A DNA stretch of 42,889 nt from Candidatus Helarchaeota archaeon (GCA_013375455.1 JABXJT010000037.1:1-42889); one strand, 5' to 3'; positions 7,931-15,483 are shown, counted from the stretch's first letter. A program made the numbers and translations. The notes: generated from the letters alone by a model not told the origin.

Positions 7931-9103
7931 TTGCTGAGACCAAGGAAAACAGGTCGGAGGAAACTCTGCCCCAGATGCGGGTCACCAATGATGCAAAAAA
8001 GTGCAACATTAAAATTTTGTGCGGTTTGCCATTTTTCAGAATCGACTGCAAAAAAGGAAATTGCAATTAAATTTGAAGAAGAAGTAGTTGAAGAAATGCC
8101 AAAAGTTGAATTATTAAAGATTACAAAAGCAGGTACCTCTTACGAGTCGAGTCTTGAATCTGAATCTTCATATGTTGTAGTAGATAGGAACTCAAGTACT
8201 CTGTGGATTTGGAAGGGATCCGGAAGCAGTCCGGCAGATGCATATAAAGCGGGCGTTGAAACAACTAAATTGAAATCTTCATTAAGAATGTATGGTGCCT
8301 CAATTAAACGCGTGGAAGAAGGAGAAGAACCAGATGATTTCCCTACGATTGGGGAAGAATTAAAAGCAGTTGCGGTGGAAGCTAAACGAAGAGAGGAAGA
8401 ATTACTGCTTAAAGAAGAAGAGACCAAGTTGAAAAGAGAGGAAGATCGTAAACGTAAGGAAGAGGCGGAGCAGAAAAGGCGAGAGGAGGAAGATCTGAGG
8501 CGTAAGGAAGAAGAGCGCAAGCGAAAATTGGAAGAAGAGCAAAGACTCAAAGAAGAGGAAGAGCGAAAACGTATAGAGGAAGTAGAACGAAAAAGGAGAG
8601 AAGAAGAAGAAGAAAGAAGAGCGGCGGAAGCAGCGAAATTCCCTGCTGTAGAAGAGAGGGAAATCGAGGCCGAAGCACCTAGTCCGGTATTGTGGAAAAG
8701 CGTGGCAGATGCAACCAAGCCAACGGCAGAACCCATAGTGGAAGAGGTGGTTTCTGAGGTTGTTGAACCCATAGCAGCCCCTGTTGAACCCATAGCAGCC
8801 CCTGTTGAACCCATAGCAGCCCCTGTTGAAGCCCCAGCAGCCCCTGTTGAAGCCCCAGTAGCACCGGCAAAACCAGAACGATCCATTGATGAGAAGGAAT
8901 TAAGTGAAGCAATTTCTTCCCTTACACTAGTTCGAGGAGTAAATGAAGATATCGCCAAAACATTATACCTGAAAGCAAACATTACGACTATCATGGAACT
9001 TTCATTAGCGGACCCATTTGCAATAGCAGAAGACAGTGGATTAGATGCATCCAGTGTAAGCGACATTGTAGGTAATGCGAAAGATTTGCTTGGATTTGAT
9101 TAA
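7931..9103 (+). CDS. Zinc-ribbon / gelsolin-like / coiled-coil / helix-hairpin-helix protein
   Basis: A 390-residue multidomain protein starting at TTG with GGTGA 4 bases upstream. Residues 13-33 form a zinc ribbon (CPRCG then CAVCH). Residues about 75-138 look like a single gelsolin/ADF-type repeat: the strand SYVVVDRNSSTLWIWKG, then a helix from SSPADAYKA, then IKRVEEGEEPDDF, matching the family pattern of strand, WxG, helix and a final v-x-EG-x-EP-x-F. Residues about 143-240 are a highly charged K/E/R coiled coil. Residues 278-313 are a Pro/Ala/Val repeat, and residues 325-390 resemble a helix-hairpin-helix. Gelsolin-domain proteins are known from Asgard archaea and regulate actin; an actin link here is inference. 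The next gene downstream is longin-like. Confidence 0.7.
   Translation: MLRPRKTGRRKLCPRCGSPMMQKSATLKFCAVCHFSESTAKKEIAIKFEEEVVEEMPKVELLKITKAGTSYESSLESESSYVVVDRNSSTLWIWKGSGSSPADAYKAGVETTKLKSSLRMYGASIKRVEEGEEPDDFPTIGEELKAVAVEAKRREEELLLKEEETKLKREEDRKRKEEAEQKRREEEDLRRKEEERKRKLEEEQRLKEEEERKRIEEVERKRREEEEERRAAEAAKFPAVEEREIEAEAPSPVLWKSVADATKPTAEPIVEEVVSEVVEPIAAPVEPIAAPVEPIAAPVEAPAAPVEAPVAPAKPERSIDEKELSEAISSLTLVRGVNEDIAKTLYLKANITTIMELSLADPFAIAEDSGLDASSVSDIVGNAKDLLGFD
8762..8866 (+). repeat. Five 21-bp tandem repeats inside the gelsolin-like gene
   Basis: Units start at 8762, 8783, 8804, 8825 and 8846. The first three are identical at the DNA level, and the last two diverge at a few positions. They encode a seven-residue VEPIAAP-type unit that forms a Pro/Ala linker between the coiled coil and the C-terminal domain. 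Identity of the first three suggests recent slippage, so copy number may vary between strains. Confidence 0.9.
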
Positions 9104-9249
9104 GTAGATATCATTTTATTCTTACTTTTCACTCCTTCCCTTTTTTTCTTAAACTTTATAAATTATGGATATCACTATATTTTAGATTGTCCAGTTTGCC
9201 GATTGCCGAAAATGCAGTACTCAAAAACGGGCGTTAGAGGAAAAATTTA

Positions 9250-9720
9250 ATGCTAACCAATCTATATATCTTCCACTCAACCGGTAAATTACTTCTTTCT
9301 AAAAGTTGGACGGGGGAAGCCGTTAAAGAGGATCCAGTATTGATTTCGGGGTTCCTTTCGGCTATTTGGATGTTCGCAAAGAAGATCGGGTCAAAAGGCG
9401 GCGTGCGGAACATTCATACAGGGGACAAGTTATTGGTTGGAGTTTCCTCACCTACTTACGACTTGTTATTCGTCTTGGTAGCAAAACCAAACGCAGAAGT
9501 GGCAGCCTGTAAGGCACTTTTAGGACGAATCCGTAGGAGCTTCATACAAAAACATAGAACACTGCTAAAGGATAGTAGAGATTTACCGACTGATGTGTTT
9601 GAGGGCTGGCTTCGGAATTTGGATATCATAACAGCGGACCATGATGTCGCGCCAGTTGAATCGGTTATGAAAAAATTTCTGCGAAAAATGTCTGAGACAA
9701 CAGATGAGGACGAAGATTGA
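9250..9720 (+). CDS. Longin-like domain protein
   Basis: A 156-residue cytoplasmic protein made almost wholly of one longin/adaptin-small-subunit-like domain. It opens with LTNLYIFHSTGKLLLSKSW, the first strand pair of the fold. A helix follows (DPVLISGFLSAIWMFAKKIG), then the three-strand sheet (VRNIHTGDKLLVGVSS and YDLLFVLVAKP) and a long C-terminal helix. Longin domains in eukaryotes are found in SNAREs, adaptor subunits and GTPase regulators, and Asgard genomes encode many. GAGG lies about 9 bases before the ATG. It faces the Arf/Rag-like GTPase gene with only 24 bases between stops. A roadblock-type fold is the main alternative. Confidence 0.65.
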   Translation: MLTNLYIFHSTGKLLLSKSWTGEAVKEDPVLISGFLSAIWMFAKKIGSKGGVRNIHTGDKLLVGVSSPTYDLLFVLVAKPNAEVAACKALLGRIRRSFIQKHRTLLKDSRDLPTDVFEGWLRNLDIITADHDVAPVESVMKKFLRKMSETTDEDED

Positions 9721-9744
9721 CCTATTTGACCTATTTCTCTTGAT

Positions 9745-10299
9745 TTACTGAAAGGTCTTTTTTTGAAAGATAGTATAGATGGACGTTTTGAAAATCTTTG
9801 GGTCGTAGGTTGGTGTTGCAATAGCATTAATATCACCAACTAGTTTGAGAGAAATGGTCTGGGTACTATATTCCTCTAGAACATCGAGTAAAGGATCAAA
9901 TTTATGGAAATATATAGTTAGGTCAATCTTTCGTTCAGGTTTCCCAATTGCTTTTAAGATATTTTTGAGATATTCCAGGGCTTCATCATATCGTCGTCTA
10001 TCCTGAATGTCAATGACATAAATTAATTCATCAACCCCTTCGATGTATTGGTCCATGTTTTGGAGGTAATCGTTCCGATAACTTTTTTGGCCTCCAAAAT
10101 CCCAAACCTTCACAATACGCTCCCCATCCTCGATAGAACTTATTTGAATTCCTTTTGTTGGTTTAATCGAAAAATACGAAAGGAGATTCGTTGTTTTAGT
10201 CAAGCTGAGCAGGATCGAAGTTTTTCCACTATTATCCAAGCCTATAATTAGAACTTTTTTTGAAGGCGCTTGAGAATTTTCCGAATCCGTATCACTCAT
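9745..10299 (-). CDS. Arf/Rag-like small GTPase
   Basis: A 184-residue Ras-superfamily GTPase. G1 is GLDNSGKT (residues 20-27), the Arf-type P-loop; G3 is WDFGGQ, again Arf/Rag-like. G4 is FHKFDP, not NKxD, and so resembles the HKMD of Rag/Gtr GTPases. The stretch GVDELIYVIDIQDRRRYDEA is also Rag-like. The N-terminus (MSDTDSENSQ) lacks the Gly2 needed for Arf myristoylation and there is no C-terminal prenylation Cys, so membrane association would need a partner. GAGGAG lies 7 bases before the ATG. It lies between the longin protein (convergent) and the longin-GTPase fusion (divergent). Whether it belongs with Arf or Rag needs a tree. Confidence 0.88.
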   Translation of the reverse strand: MSDTDSENSQAPSKKVLIIGLDNSGKTSILLSLTKTTNLLSYFSIKPTKGIQISSIEDGERIVKVWDFGGQKSYRNDYLQNMDQYIEGVDELIYVIDIQDRRRYDEALEYLKNILKAIGKPERKIDLTIYFHKFDPLLDVLEEYSTQTISLKLVGDINAIATPTYDPKIFKTSIYTIFQKKTFQ

Positions 10300-10322
10300 A
10301 TCTAATCTCCTCGCTTTTTATC

Positions 10323-10349
10323 AAAATTCTTAAAATTTATAAGAATTTT
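10323..10349. promoter_or_regulatory. Perfect 10-bp inverted repeat between two divergent GTPase genes
   Basis: AAAATTCTTA at 10323-10332 is the exact reverse complement of TAAGAATTTT at 10340-10349, with a 7-base spacer. It lies 24 bases upstream of the Arf/Rag-like start (10299) and 92 bases upstream of the longin-GTPase start (10441). It is placed to control both genes, or it may contain the minus-strand TATA element. AT-richness makes chance occurrence possible. Confidence 0.4.
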
Positions 10350-10440
10350 TAATTGATCGTGATGTTAAGCATAATAATAAAAGGCAAATATACTCTATCT
10401 AGAAAGGTGAAGTGAGCTTCTTAAATACGATGGGATCGAC

Positions 10441-11505
10441 ATGGGTAAGGAAATCGACAAAGGCAAGGAATTAATTAAGGGAATCATATACGCGCTATTT
10501 GATGAAAAGGCAGGACCAAAACCAATTGTATGGTCTCCCGAGAATTTGCCCGAAAATGTGAGAGATTTAATTAGCTTAAAAACCATAAATATTCTTGCTG
10601 GGCAAGCAGGAGATATCCCTGAATCACTAGCTGTCATTCCGTTTCCATCTGTAAATCTAAAGGGTTTAGTAAAATTCTTGGAAATAAAAGAGGTTTCGCG
10701 ACGTGGAAGAACGATTGATGGTTCGATTACAGTTTTGTTCGATGAAGCAGATGATCTCATTTTCTATAAGTATATGAAGAATTTTGAAAAAATTTGCGGC
10801 ACAACGGCGAAAACGGTTACTAAATTAGAAGAGGAAAAGGCAGAGCATCAAAAGGTTGCAAAGGAGATAGATAAATTTCAAGAAAATATGAGACATATTC
10901 TTCATGAATTGCACGATACAGAATTAAAAGCTCAACGAACAACTGCCGCCTTCCCTAAGGGACCAGAAGATATGGTGGATTTTAATTACAAAATAATCGT
11001 GGTTGGAGATCCCCACGTGGGAAAGACATCCACTGTCCTGAGATTCACGGATGAAGCCTTTAGGAGAACCTATATTCCTACGATGGGAGTAAACTTAAGT
11101 AAAAAAAACGTGAAACATGAAGGCGCCCACATTAAATTTGTCCTCTGGGACGTCGCTGGGCAAAGCAAGTTTCAGATGATGCGAAGGCAATTTTATAAAG
11201 GTTCTGATGGGGAAATCCTAGTATTTGATTTAACCGACCCTAATTCCTTTAATGATCTACACAAATGGTATGAAGACATCAAAACTTACCTGAAAACTAA
11301 TCTACGGGGACTCATTTTGGCAAATAAGAATGATTTAAAAGACGAGAGAAAAGTTAAGAGGGAAGATATCGAAAAATTAGCCAAAGAATTGAATATGGAC
11401 TTTTTTGAAACTTCTGCTTTGACTGGCGAGAATGTCACGGAAGCATTTATTAAAATGGCCGACTTAATTCACACCACAGGAAAAAGGATACATAAACAGG
11501 AATGA
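10441..11505 (+). CDS. Longin-like domain fused to a Rab/Ras-type small GTPase
   Basis: A 354-residue protein. Residues about 12-120 look longin-like (IKGIIYALFDEKAGPKPIVW, an opening frequent in Asgard longin proteins). Residues about 125-170 are a charged helix. Residues 180-354 are a complete Rab/Ras-type GTPase: G1 GDPHVGKTS (189-197), G2 PTMG, G3 WDVAGQ (236-241), G4 NKND (295-298) and G5 TSALTGEN (324-331). Gln241 of G3 is present, so hydrolysis should be possible. There is no C-terminal cysteine for prenylation. GGGA lies 5 bases before the ATG. Fusion of a regulator-type domain to its own GTPase suggests self-regulation or fixed pairing, which is inference. Confidence 0.88.
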   Translation: MGKEIDKGKELIKGIIYALFDEKAGPKPIVWSPENLPENVRDLISLKTINILAGQAGDIPESLAVIPFPSVNLKGLVKFLEIKEVSRRGRTIDGSITVLFDEADDLIFYKYMKNFEKICGTTAKTVTKLEEEKAEHQKVAKEIDKFQENMRHILHELHDTELKAQRTTAAFPKGPEDMVDFNYKIIVVGDPHVGKTSTVLRFTDEAFRRTYIPTMGVNLSKKNVKHEGAHIKFVLWDVAGQSKFQMMRRQFYKGSDGEILVFDLTDPNSFNDLHKWYEDIKTYLKTNLRGLILANKNDLKDERKVKREDIEKLAKELNMDFFETSALTGENVTEAFIKMADLIHTTGKRIHKQE

Positions 11506-11667
11506 AATCATTTAAAAAATTTTGAAGATCCTAAGATCCATTAACCTTTTTAGAAAATTTGAATTCAAATAAGGGCAAAATTTGATCAATAATTTTGATT
11601 TGGGTGATATTTTTGGAGAAAAAATACATCGAATATATGCATGTGAAACCCGCAGAATTAGAGGCCC

Positions 11668-11916
11668 ATGTTCAGAAAAATCCTCCCCATTCAAAAAGTA
11701 CAAGAAAGCCAATCAGCCGAATCCTTTAATAAAATTTATGAAAACCATGATAAAGCTATGAAAGAGATGTTTAATTTAAAGAATCCATTCAAATTTGATA
11801 AACTATTCGAACTTCAAGGCATTGAAGACAAGCATGAGATTTTGAATTATATCAAATGGAAATTGTTCAGACGAGGGAAACAAAAGAAGGAGTTTAAATC
11901 ACGAAAAGAAAAATAA
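11668..11916 (+). CDS. Small basic protein, doubtful or frameshifted
   Basis: An 82-residue frame, mostly helical and strongly basic at the end (RRGKQKKEFKSRKEK). No ribosome site precedes the ATG at 11668. An overlapping frame from GTG at 11604 to a stop at 11727 also reads as protein (EKKYIEYMHVKPAELEAHVQ). The two together look like one gene whose frame is broken around 11700-11730, so either a sequencing or assembly slip, a real frameshift, or a decaying gene is possible. It ends 10 bases from the convergent E2 gene. The function is not recognised. Confidence 0.4.
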   Translation: MFRKILPIQKVQESQSAESFNKIYENHDKAMKEMFNLKNPFKFDKLFELQGIEDKHEILNYIKWKLFRRGKQKKEFKSRKEK

Positions 11917-11926
11917 ATTAAATGTT

Positions 11927-13555
11927 TCAATCCATTTTGGATCGAAATTCTTCAAGAGCGTCCGCTACTTCTTCGGCATTCATCAAAGAAGGCCCCCCAC
12001 CCATGAAGATGGTTACGCCTAACGCTTCTGTAATTTCTTCATCGGTGGCTCCAGCTTCTAAGGCTTCCACTAAATGCCATTTCATGCAGGACTTGCATCC
12101 AATCGTAACAGCGATTCCAAGGGCTATCAAAGCTTTCGTTTTTGAGGAAAGTGCCCCATCTTGTAAAGCATCCCGATGCATTCGGACAAAATCTGTAATT
12201 AATTGTGGATTATGGTGACCGATAAGCCCCATTTGAGCTGGAACGTGCCCTAAAATGCCTTCGCCCCGCTTCTTGAGCATTTCAACAAACTTTGATGCTC
12301 CCTTATCAGAAACTGGCTTTGCTGCTGTAGGTTTGGTTGGCACCACCACTGCCTTTTTCACCTGATCTGGAGCGACATTGAAAAGTGGATACGGATTTTC
12401 CAAGAGGGCTTTCATTTCCGCCAGAAAGTTAGCAGCATCCACGCCATCCATTACGCGATGATCATGGGTTAAGCTCAGAATCATCATCGGGCTAATGCGA
12501 ATGCGACCATCTTTAACCATTGGTTTCTGGATCATTTTCCCGATTCCGAGTATTGCTGCCTCTGGAGGATTGATAATGGGCGTGAATACCTCAATTCCAA
12601 ACATCCCCAAATTAGATACGGTAAAAGTTCCCCCAGTGACATCATCCAAGGAAAGTGTTCTAGATCTAGCTTTGTCAGCTAAGTTTCTAACGTGTTGCGA
12701 GATCTCCTTCAGAGATTTACTCTCAGCATCATGAATGACGGGGACTATAAGCCCTCGATCAGTAGCAACGGCTACTCCTAAATTAAGAGAGTCTTTGATG
12801 ACGACGGCATTCTCCCCCATTGAAGAATTAAAGATTGGATATTTTTTTATGACTTCTATTACAGTTTTTATGATAATATCAGTCATGGTAATCTTAACAT
12901 CTTCACCCTTATATAGTTCTAAGAAATGTTTCCTTAAATTAATGGTTTCTGTCATGTCAACCTCTGAAGTATATGTTAATTGGGGGATCTCGCTCAAACT
13001 TGCACTCATTTTTTTTGCAATTATCTTCCGAATGCCCTCAAGCGGAATAGATTTTCCCTCAATTTTTGTAGGCAAGCCGTGATTGAGGTAATTAAGAATA
13101 TCTTTTTCAATGATCCGCCCGTCGGGGCCCGTTCCACGGATGCCAGCATAATCAATCCCCTTTTCCCTTGCAAGTTTTCGGGCGCGGGGAGAGATGAAAA
13201 TGCGTCCGGCAACTTCTTTCGTTGTTTTAACCATTGGGGCAGCTGCAGGTGCTACAGCAGTCGTGGGGATTTCCTTCTTTTCTTCAATATATTGCGTAAT
13301 ATCGCTAATTTCTTCTCCTGGATCCGTTATTAAGGCAATATTTTTTCCAACGGGAACCACGTCTTTTTCTGCCGCCAATATCTTGTAGAGGATGCCCGTG
13401 GCAGGTGCTTCCAATTTCATTGTAACTTTGTCGGTTTCAATCTCTACGATTTCTTCCCCTCTCTGAACTTCATCGCCTTCTTTTTTCATCCATTTGATGA
13501 TGGTTCCTTCTTCCATCGTCATTCCCAATTTTGGCATGACAAATTGCGTGACCAT
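11927..13555 (-). CDS. 2-oxoacid dehydrogenase E2 (lipoyl acyltransferase) fused to a C-terminal AhpD-type domain
   Basis: A 542-residue protein. Residues 1-80 are a lipoyl domain with the lipoate lysine K43 in ETDKVTM. Residues 118-156 are the peripheral subunit-binding domain (ISPRARKLAREKGID, then GTGPDGRIIEKDI). Residues 168-390 are the acyltransferase core with the HxxxDG site at 366-371 (HDHRVMDG). After a Pro/Ala linker, residues 422-542 are a carboxymuconolactone-decarboxylase/AhpD domain with C487-x-x-C490 and H494. The Glu found 12 residues before the first Cys in mycobacterial AhpD is Ala475 here. AhpD is known to be reduced by lipoyl-E2 in Mycobacterium, so the fusion joins known partners. 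No E1 or E3 gene is nearby. Confidence 0.93.
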   Translation of the reverse strand: MVTQFVMPKLGMTMEEGTIIKWMKKEGDEVQRGEEIVEIETDKVTMKLEAPATGILYKILAAEKDVVPVGKNIALITDPGEEISDITQYIEEKKEIPTTAVAPAAAPMVKTTKEVAGRIFISPRARKLAREKGIDYAGIRGTGPDGRIIEKDILNYLNHGLPTKIEGKSIPLEGIRKIIAKKMSASLSEIPQLTYTSEVDMTETINLRKHFLELYKGEDVKITMTDIIIKTVIEVIKKYPIFNSSMGENAVVIKDSLNLGVAVATDRGLIVPVIHDAESKSLKEISQHVRNLADKARSRTLSLDDVTGGTFTVSNLGMFGIEVFTPIINPPEAAILGIGKMIQKPMVKDGRIRISPMMILSLTHDHRVMDGVDAANFLAEMKALLENPYPLFNVAPDQVKKAVVVPTKPTAAKPVSDKGASKFVEMLKKRGEGILGHVPAQMGLIGHHNPQLITDFVRMHRDALQDGALSSKTKALIALGIAVTIGCKSCMKWHLVEALEAGATDEEITEALGVTIFMGGGPSLMNAEEVADALEEFRSKMD

Positions 13556-13703
13556 ACCTTCAGCCTCTTTTGCTTTCTATATTGAATTGTTGGCGTGAAT
13601 GTATAAAATGTTTTCAGCTTTCCGATCTCTCAAGTAGATAAATTCAATTCAAAATTGTTAGAATAAAAAATCTTTTTATACCCAGCCCCTAGGGAAAGGG
13701 TAT

Positions 13704-14708
13704 ATGACGAAAGATGATTGCAAGAGGATAGCAGAGCAAGCGGCACAAGAAACGAATTTGGTGAAACGGGGGGTATTATTTAATAAAGCCAGTCAATGCT
13801 ATAAAGAAAATGAAGAGGCAGAACAGTTTAAAGCCATAAAAATGAAAGCCATTGACATATTTCATCAAATATTTGAGGAAACTGAAGATCCATATGAAAA
13901 AAGTCTCTTTAGTGCCTATGAAGCACTTTGTTGGGTATGCCTCGAAGAGTTTGAAACAGCAACAGGAATTATGGATGTAATAATGAATATAAATAAACCA
14001 GAACCAACATTTAAAGTGCCTCCACTTGTCAATTTTACATATCATTTGGCTAGGAAAGAGATAGAGAAGGCTGAAGAACTCTGGAAAGAGATATACCTCC
14101 ATTTCTCTCATGGCATTATAGATTTATTAAAAGAGGCGTTTATTACCGTGAATCCCAGTTCGGAGCCACCGGTTATTGAAAAACCCGTCATTTTCTCCAA
14201 GATCTGGACTATATTATTTGCCGGTAAAGACCCCAATGATCCACAGAAAGATTGGACCCTCACTTTTTATGATGTTCACGATTTCTTTGAAGATAAGGTT
14301 GTTTTGAATAAAAAATACATGGATGATTTGCTTGATCAAGTTAAAGAGCTTGAACATTATCGTTTCATCCGGAACATGCGCTCAGTAACTTCCTCCAGTG
14401 GAGAAGACCTAACTAGCAAAGCCATGTTCATCTGCCTTGCCACGAGCAGCGAAAAAAAATTAAAGTTTGGAATGCTCTTAGGAACGCTTAAGGATGGAGG
14501 AGTACACGTGATCGGCCTCTGGCCCGAAGCATTTGCTCAGGCGGTGGTCAAGGATGAAGATATCATAGGAGCATTCATCACGCGAAGCGTCAAAAATCCC
14601 GAGTGGTTCTCGGATTTGAATGTATTAAGCTTTATAACTGATGAAAAAAAACCGGAGGAAGAGGAAATAGCCGAGGGAGAGGATGCCCTGCCGGGTTACT
14701 TCACTTAA
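13704..14708 (+). CDS. Helical-repeat (TPR/SNAP-like) protein with alpha/beta C-terminus
   Basis: A 334-residue cytoplasmic protein. Residues 1-150 are helical, with TPR-like hairpins: AEQAAQETNLVKRGVLFNKA, then SQCYKENEEAEQFKAIKMKA, then helices rich in Ala/Glu/Leu (LARKEIEKAEELWKEIYLHF). This suggests an alpha-solenoid of the TPR or alpha-SNAP kind. Residues about 185-315 alternate strands and helices (KAMFICLATSSEKKLKFGML, then GGVHVIGLWPEAFAQAVV) and form a separate domain that was not recognised. The acidic C-terminus (EEEEIAEGED) may be disordered. GGGAAAGG precedes the ATG, and TTTTTATA at about 13674 is a possible TATA box. It is divergent from the E2-AhpD gene. Confidence 0.55.
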   Translation: MTKDDCKRIAEQAAQETNLVKRGVLFNKASQCYKENEEAEQFKAIKMKAIDIFHQIFEETEDPYEKSLFSAYEALCWVCLEEFETATGIMDVIMNINKPEPTFKVPPLVNFTYHLARKEIEKAEELWKEIYLHFSHGIIDLLKEAFITVNPSSEPPVIEKPVIFSKIWTILFAGKDPNDPQKDWTLTFYDVHDFFEDKVVLNKKYMDDLLDQVKELEHYRFIRNMRSVTSSSGEDLTSKAMFICLATSSEKKLKFGMLLGTLKDGGVHVIGLWPEAFAQAVVKDEDIIGAFITRSVKNPEWFSDLNVLSFITDEKKPEEEEIAEGEDALPGYFT

Positions 14709-14724
14709 TTTTTTGACTCCAATC

Positions 14725-15483
14725 TTACAATAGGGGGGCAACATTCCCGGCAATGCCAATCAAATAATGAAAAATTAGTACCGGCCAAATGAAGGACCGC
14801 CCCCTAAGCGTAAGCCAGCCAAATAATGGCCCCACGGCAGCTACTGCGATGATTTCCATGGGGGGTTTTCCAATATGAAAGAGGATCGTAATGACAGTTG
14901 AAATCGAAATAATCACGATTAATCCTTTTTTCCCTAATTCCTCCTTGCCTTTTAGCCCAAATTGTAGATATGCGCGATAAATGAATTCATAGCCAATGTA
15001 ATAGATGAAATAGACTAGATTGAATGCGATAAAAAGGGGAAGATCTCCTATCACTAGCTTCGTCAAAGGGTATTCCTGTGCCAACCCGGGGTCAGTGAGG
15101 AAGAAAAAGGCTGGAAGTAATGCAATCCCGATTACCGTCCAGATGAGATTAAATTTCTTGTCACCCCATTGCCACCCATACGCCTTTTGCTCTTCTTTGA
15201 AAAAATATTTGATTATTAACATCGGCACGATTAAGAAGAGGAGGAAGGCCATGAAAAACTGCCAAATATATTGCCAGAAATCAATCCACACGGGATCTAT
15301 TATTGAACCGAATAACCATTGAAAAAATATAATACAATTTCTACCGTCAGGAAAGTAAGGGTCAGGAGGGAGCCGAACACGATATAATGACGTGAAATAA
15401 TAAATGATTGTCAAGATAATTACAGAACTTAAGACCAAAATTCGTTTTCTAGTGATTTTTTCCTTCAAATTCTCCAAAAACAC
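14725..15483 (-). CDS. CPBP-family intramembrane protease, variant active site
   Basis: A 252-residue membrane protein with about seven or eight hydrophobic segments. The CPBP (Abi/Rce1-type) signature can be traced: the usual EExxxR appears as YEFIYR (first Glu replaced by Tyr), followed by FHIGKP for the second motif, and HYLIGIAGN for the last His/Asn motif. The family includes glutamate intramembrane proteases such as Rce1, which processes prenylated CaaX proteins. The missing first Glu leaves activity uncertain. GTG at 15483 abuts GGTGA, and an in-frame TTG at 15477 has better spacing. It is convergent with the helical-repeat gene (16 bases between stops). Confidence 0.75.
   Translation of the reverse strand: MFLENLKEKITRKRILVLSSVIILTIIYYFTSLYRVRLPPDPYFPDGRNCIIFFQWLFGSIIDPVWIDFWQYIWQFFMAFLLFLIVPMLIIKYFFKEEQKAYGWQWGDKKFNLIWTVIGIALLPAFFFLTDPGLAQEYPLTKLVIGDLPLFIAFNLVYFIYYIGYEFIYRAYLQFGLKGKEELGKKGLIVIISISTVITILFHIGKPPMEIIAVAAVGPLFGWLTLRGRSFIWPVLIFHYLIGIAGNVAPLL

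Noticed and set aside
8140..9066. Long antisense frame (308 codons, Ser-rich) opposite the gelsolin-like gene
   Set aside because: It mirrors the Glu/Lys-rich coiled-coil codons of the plus-strand gene and reads as low-complexity Ser/Arg; no ribosome site or domain.
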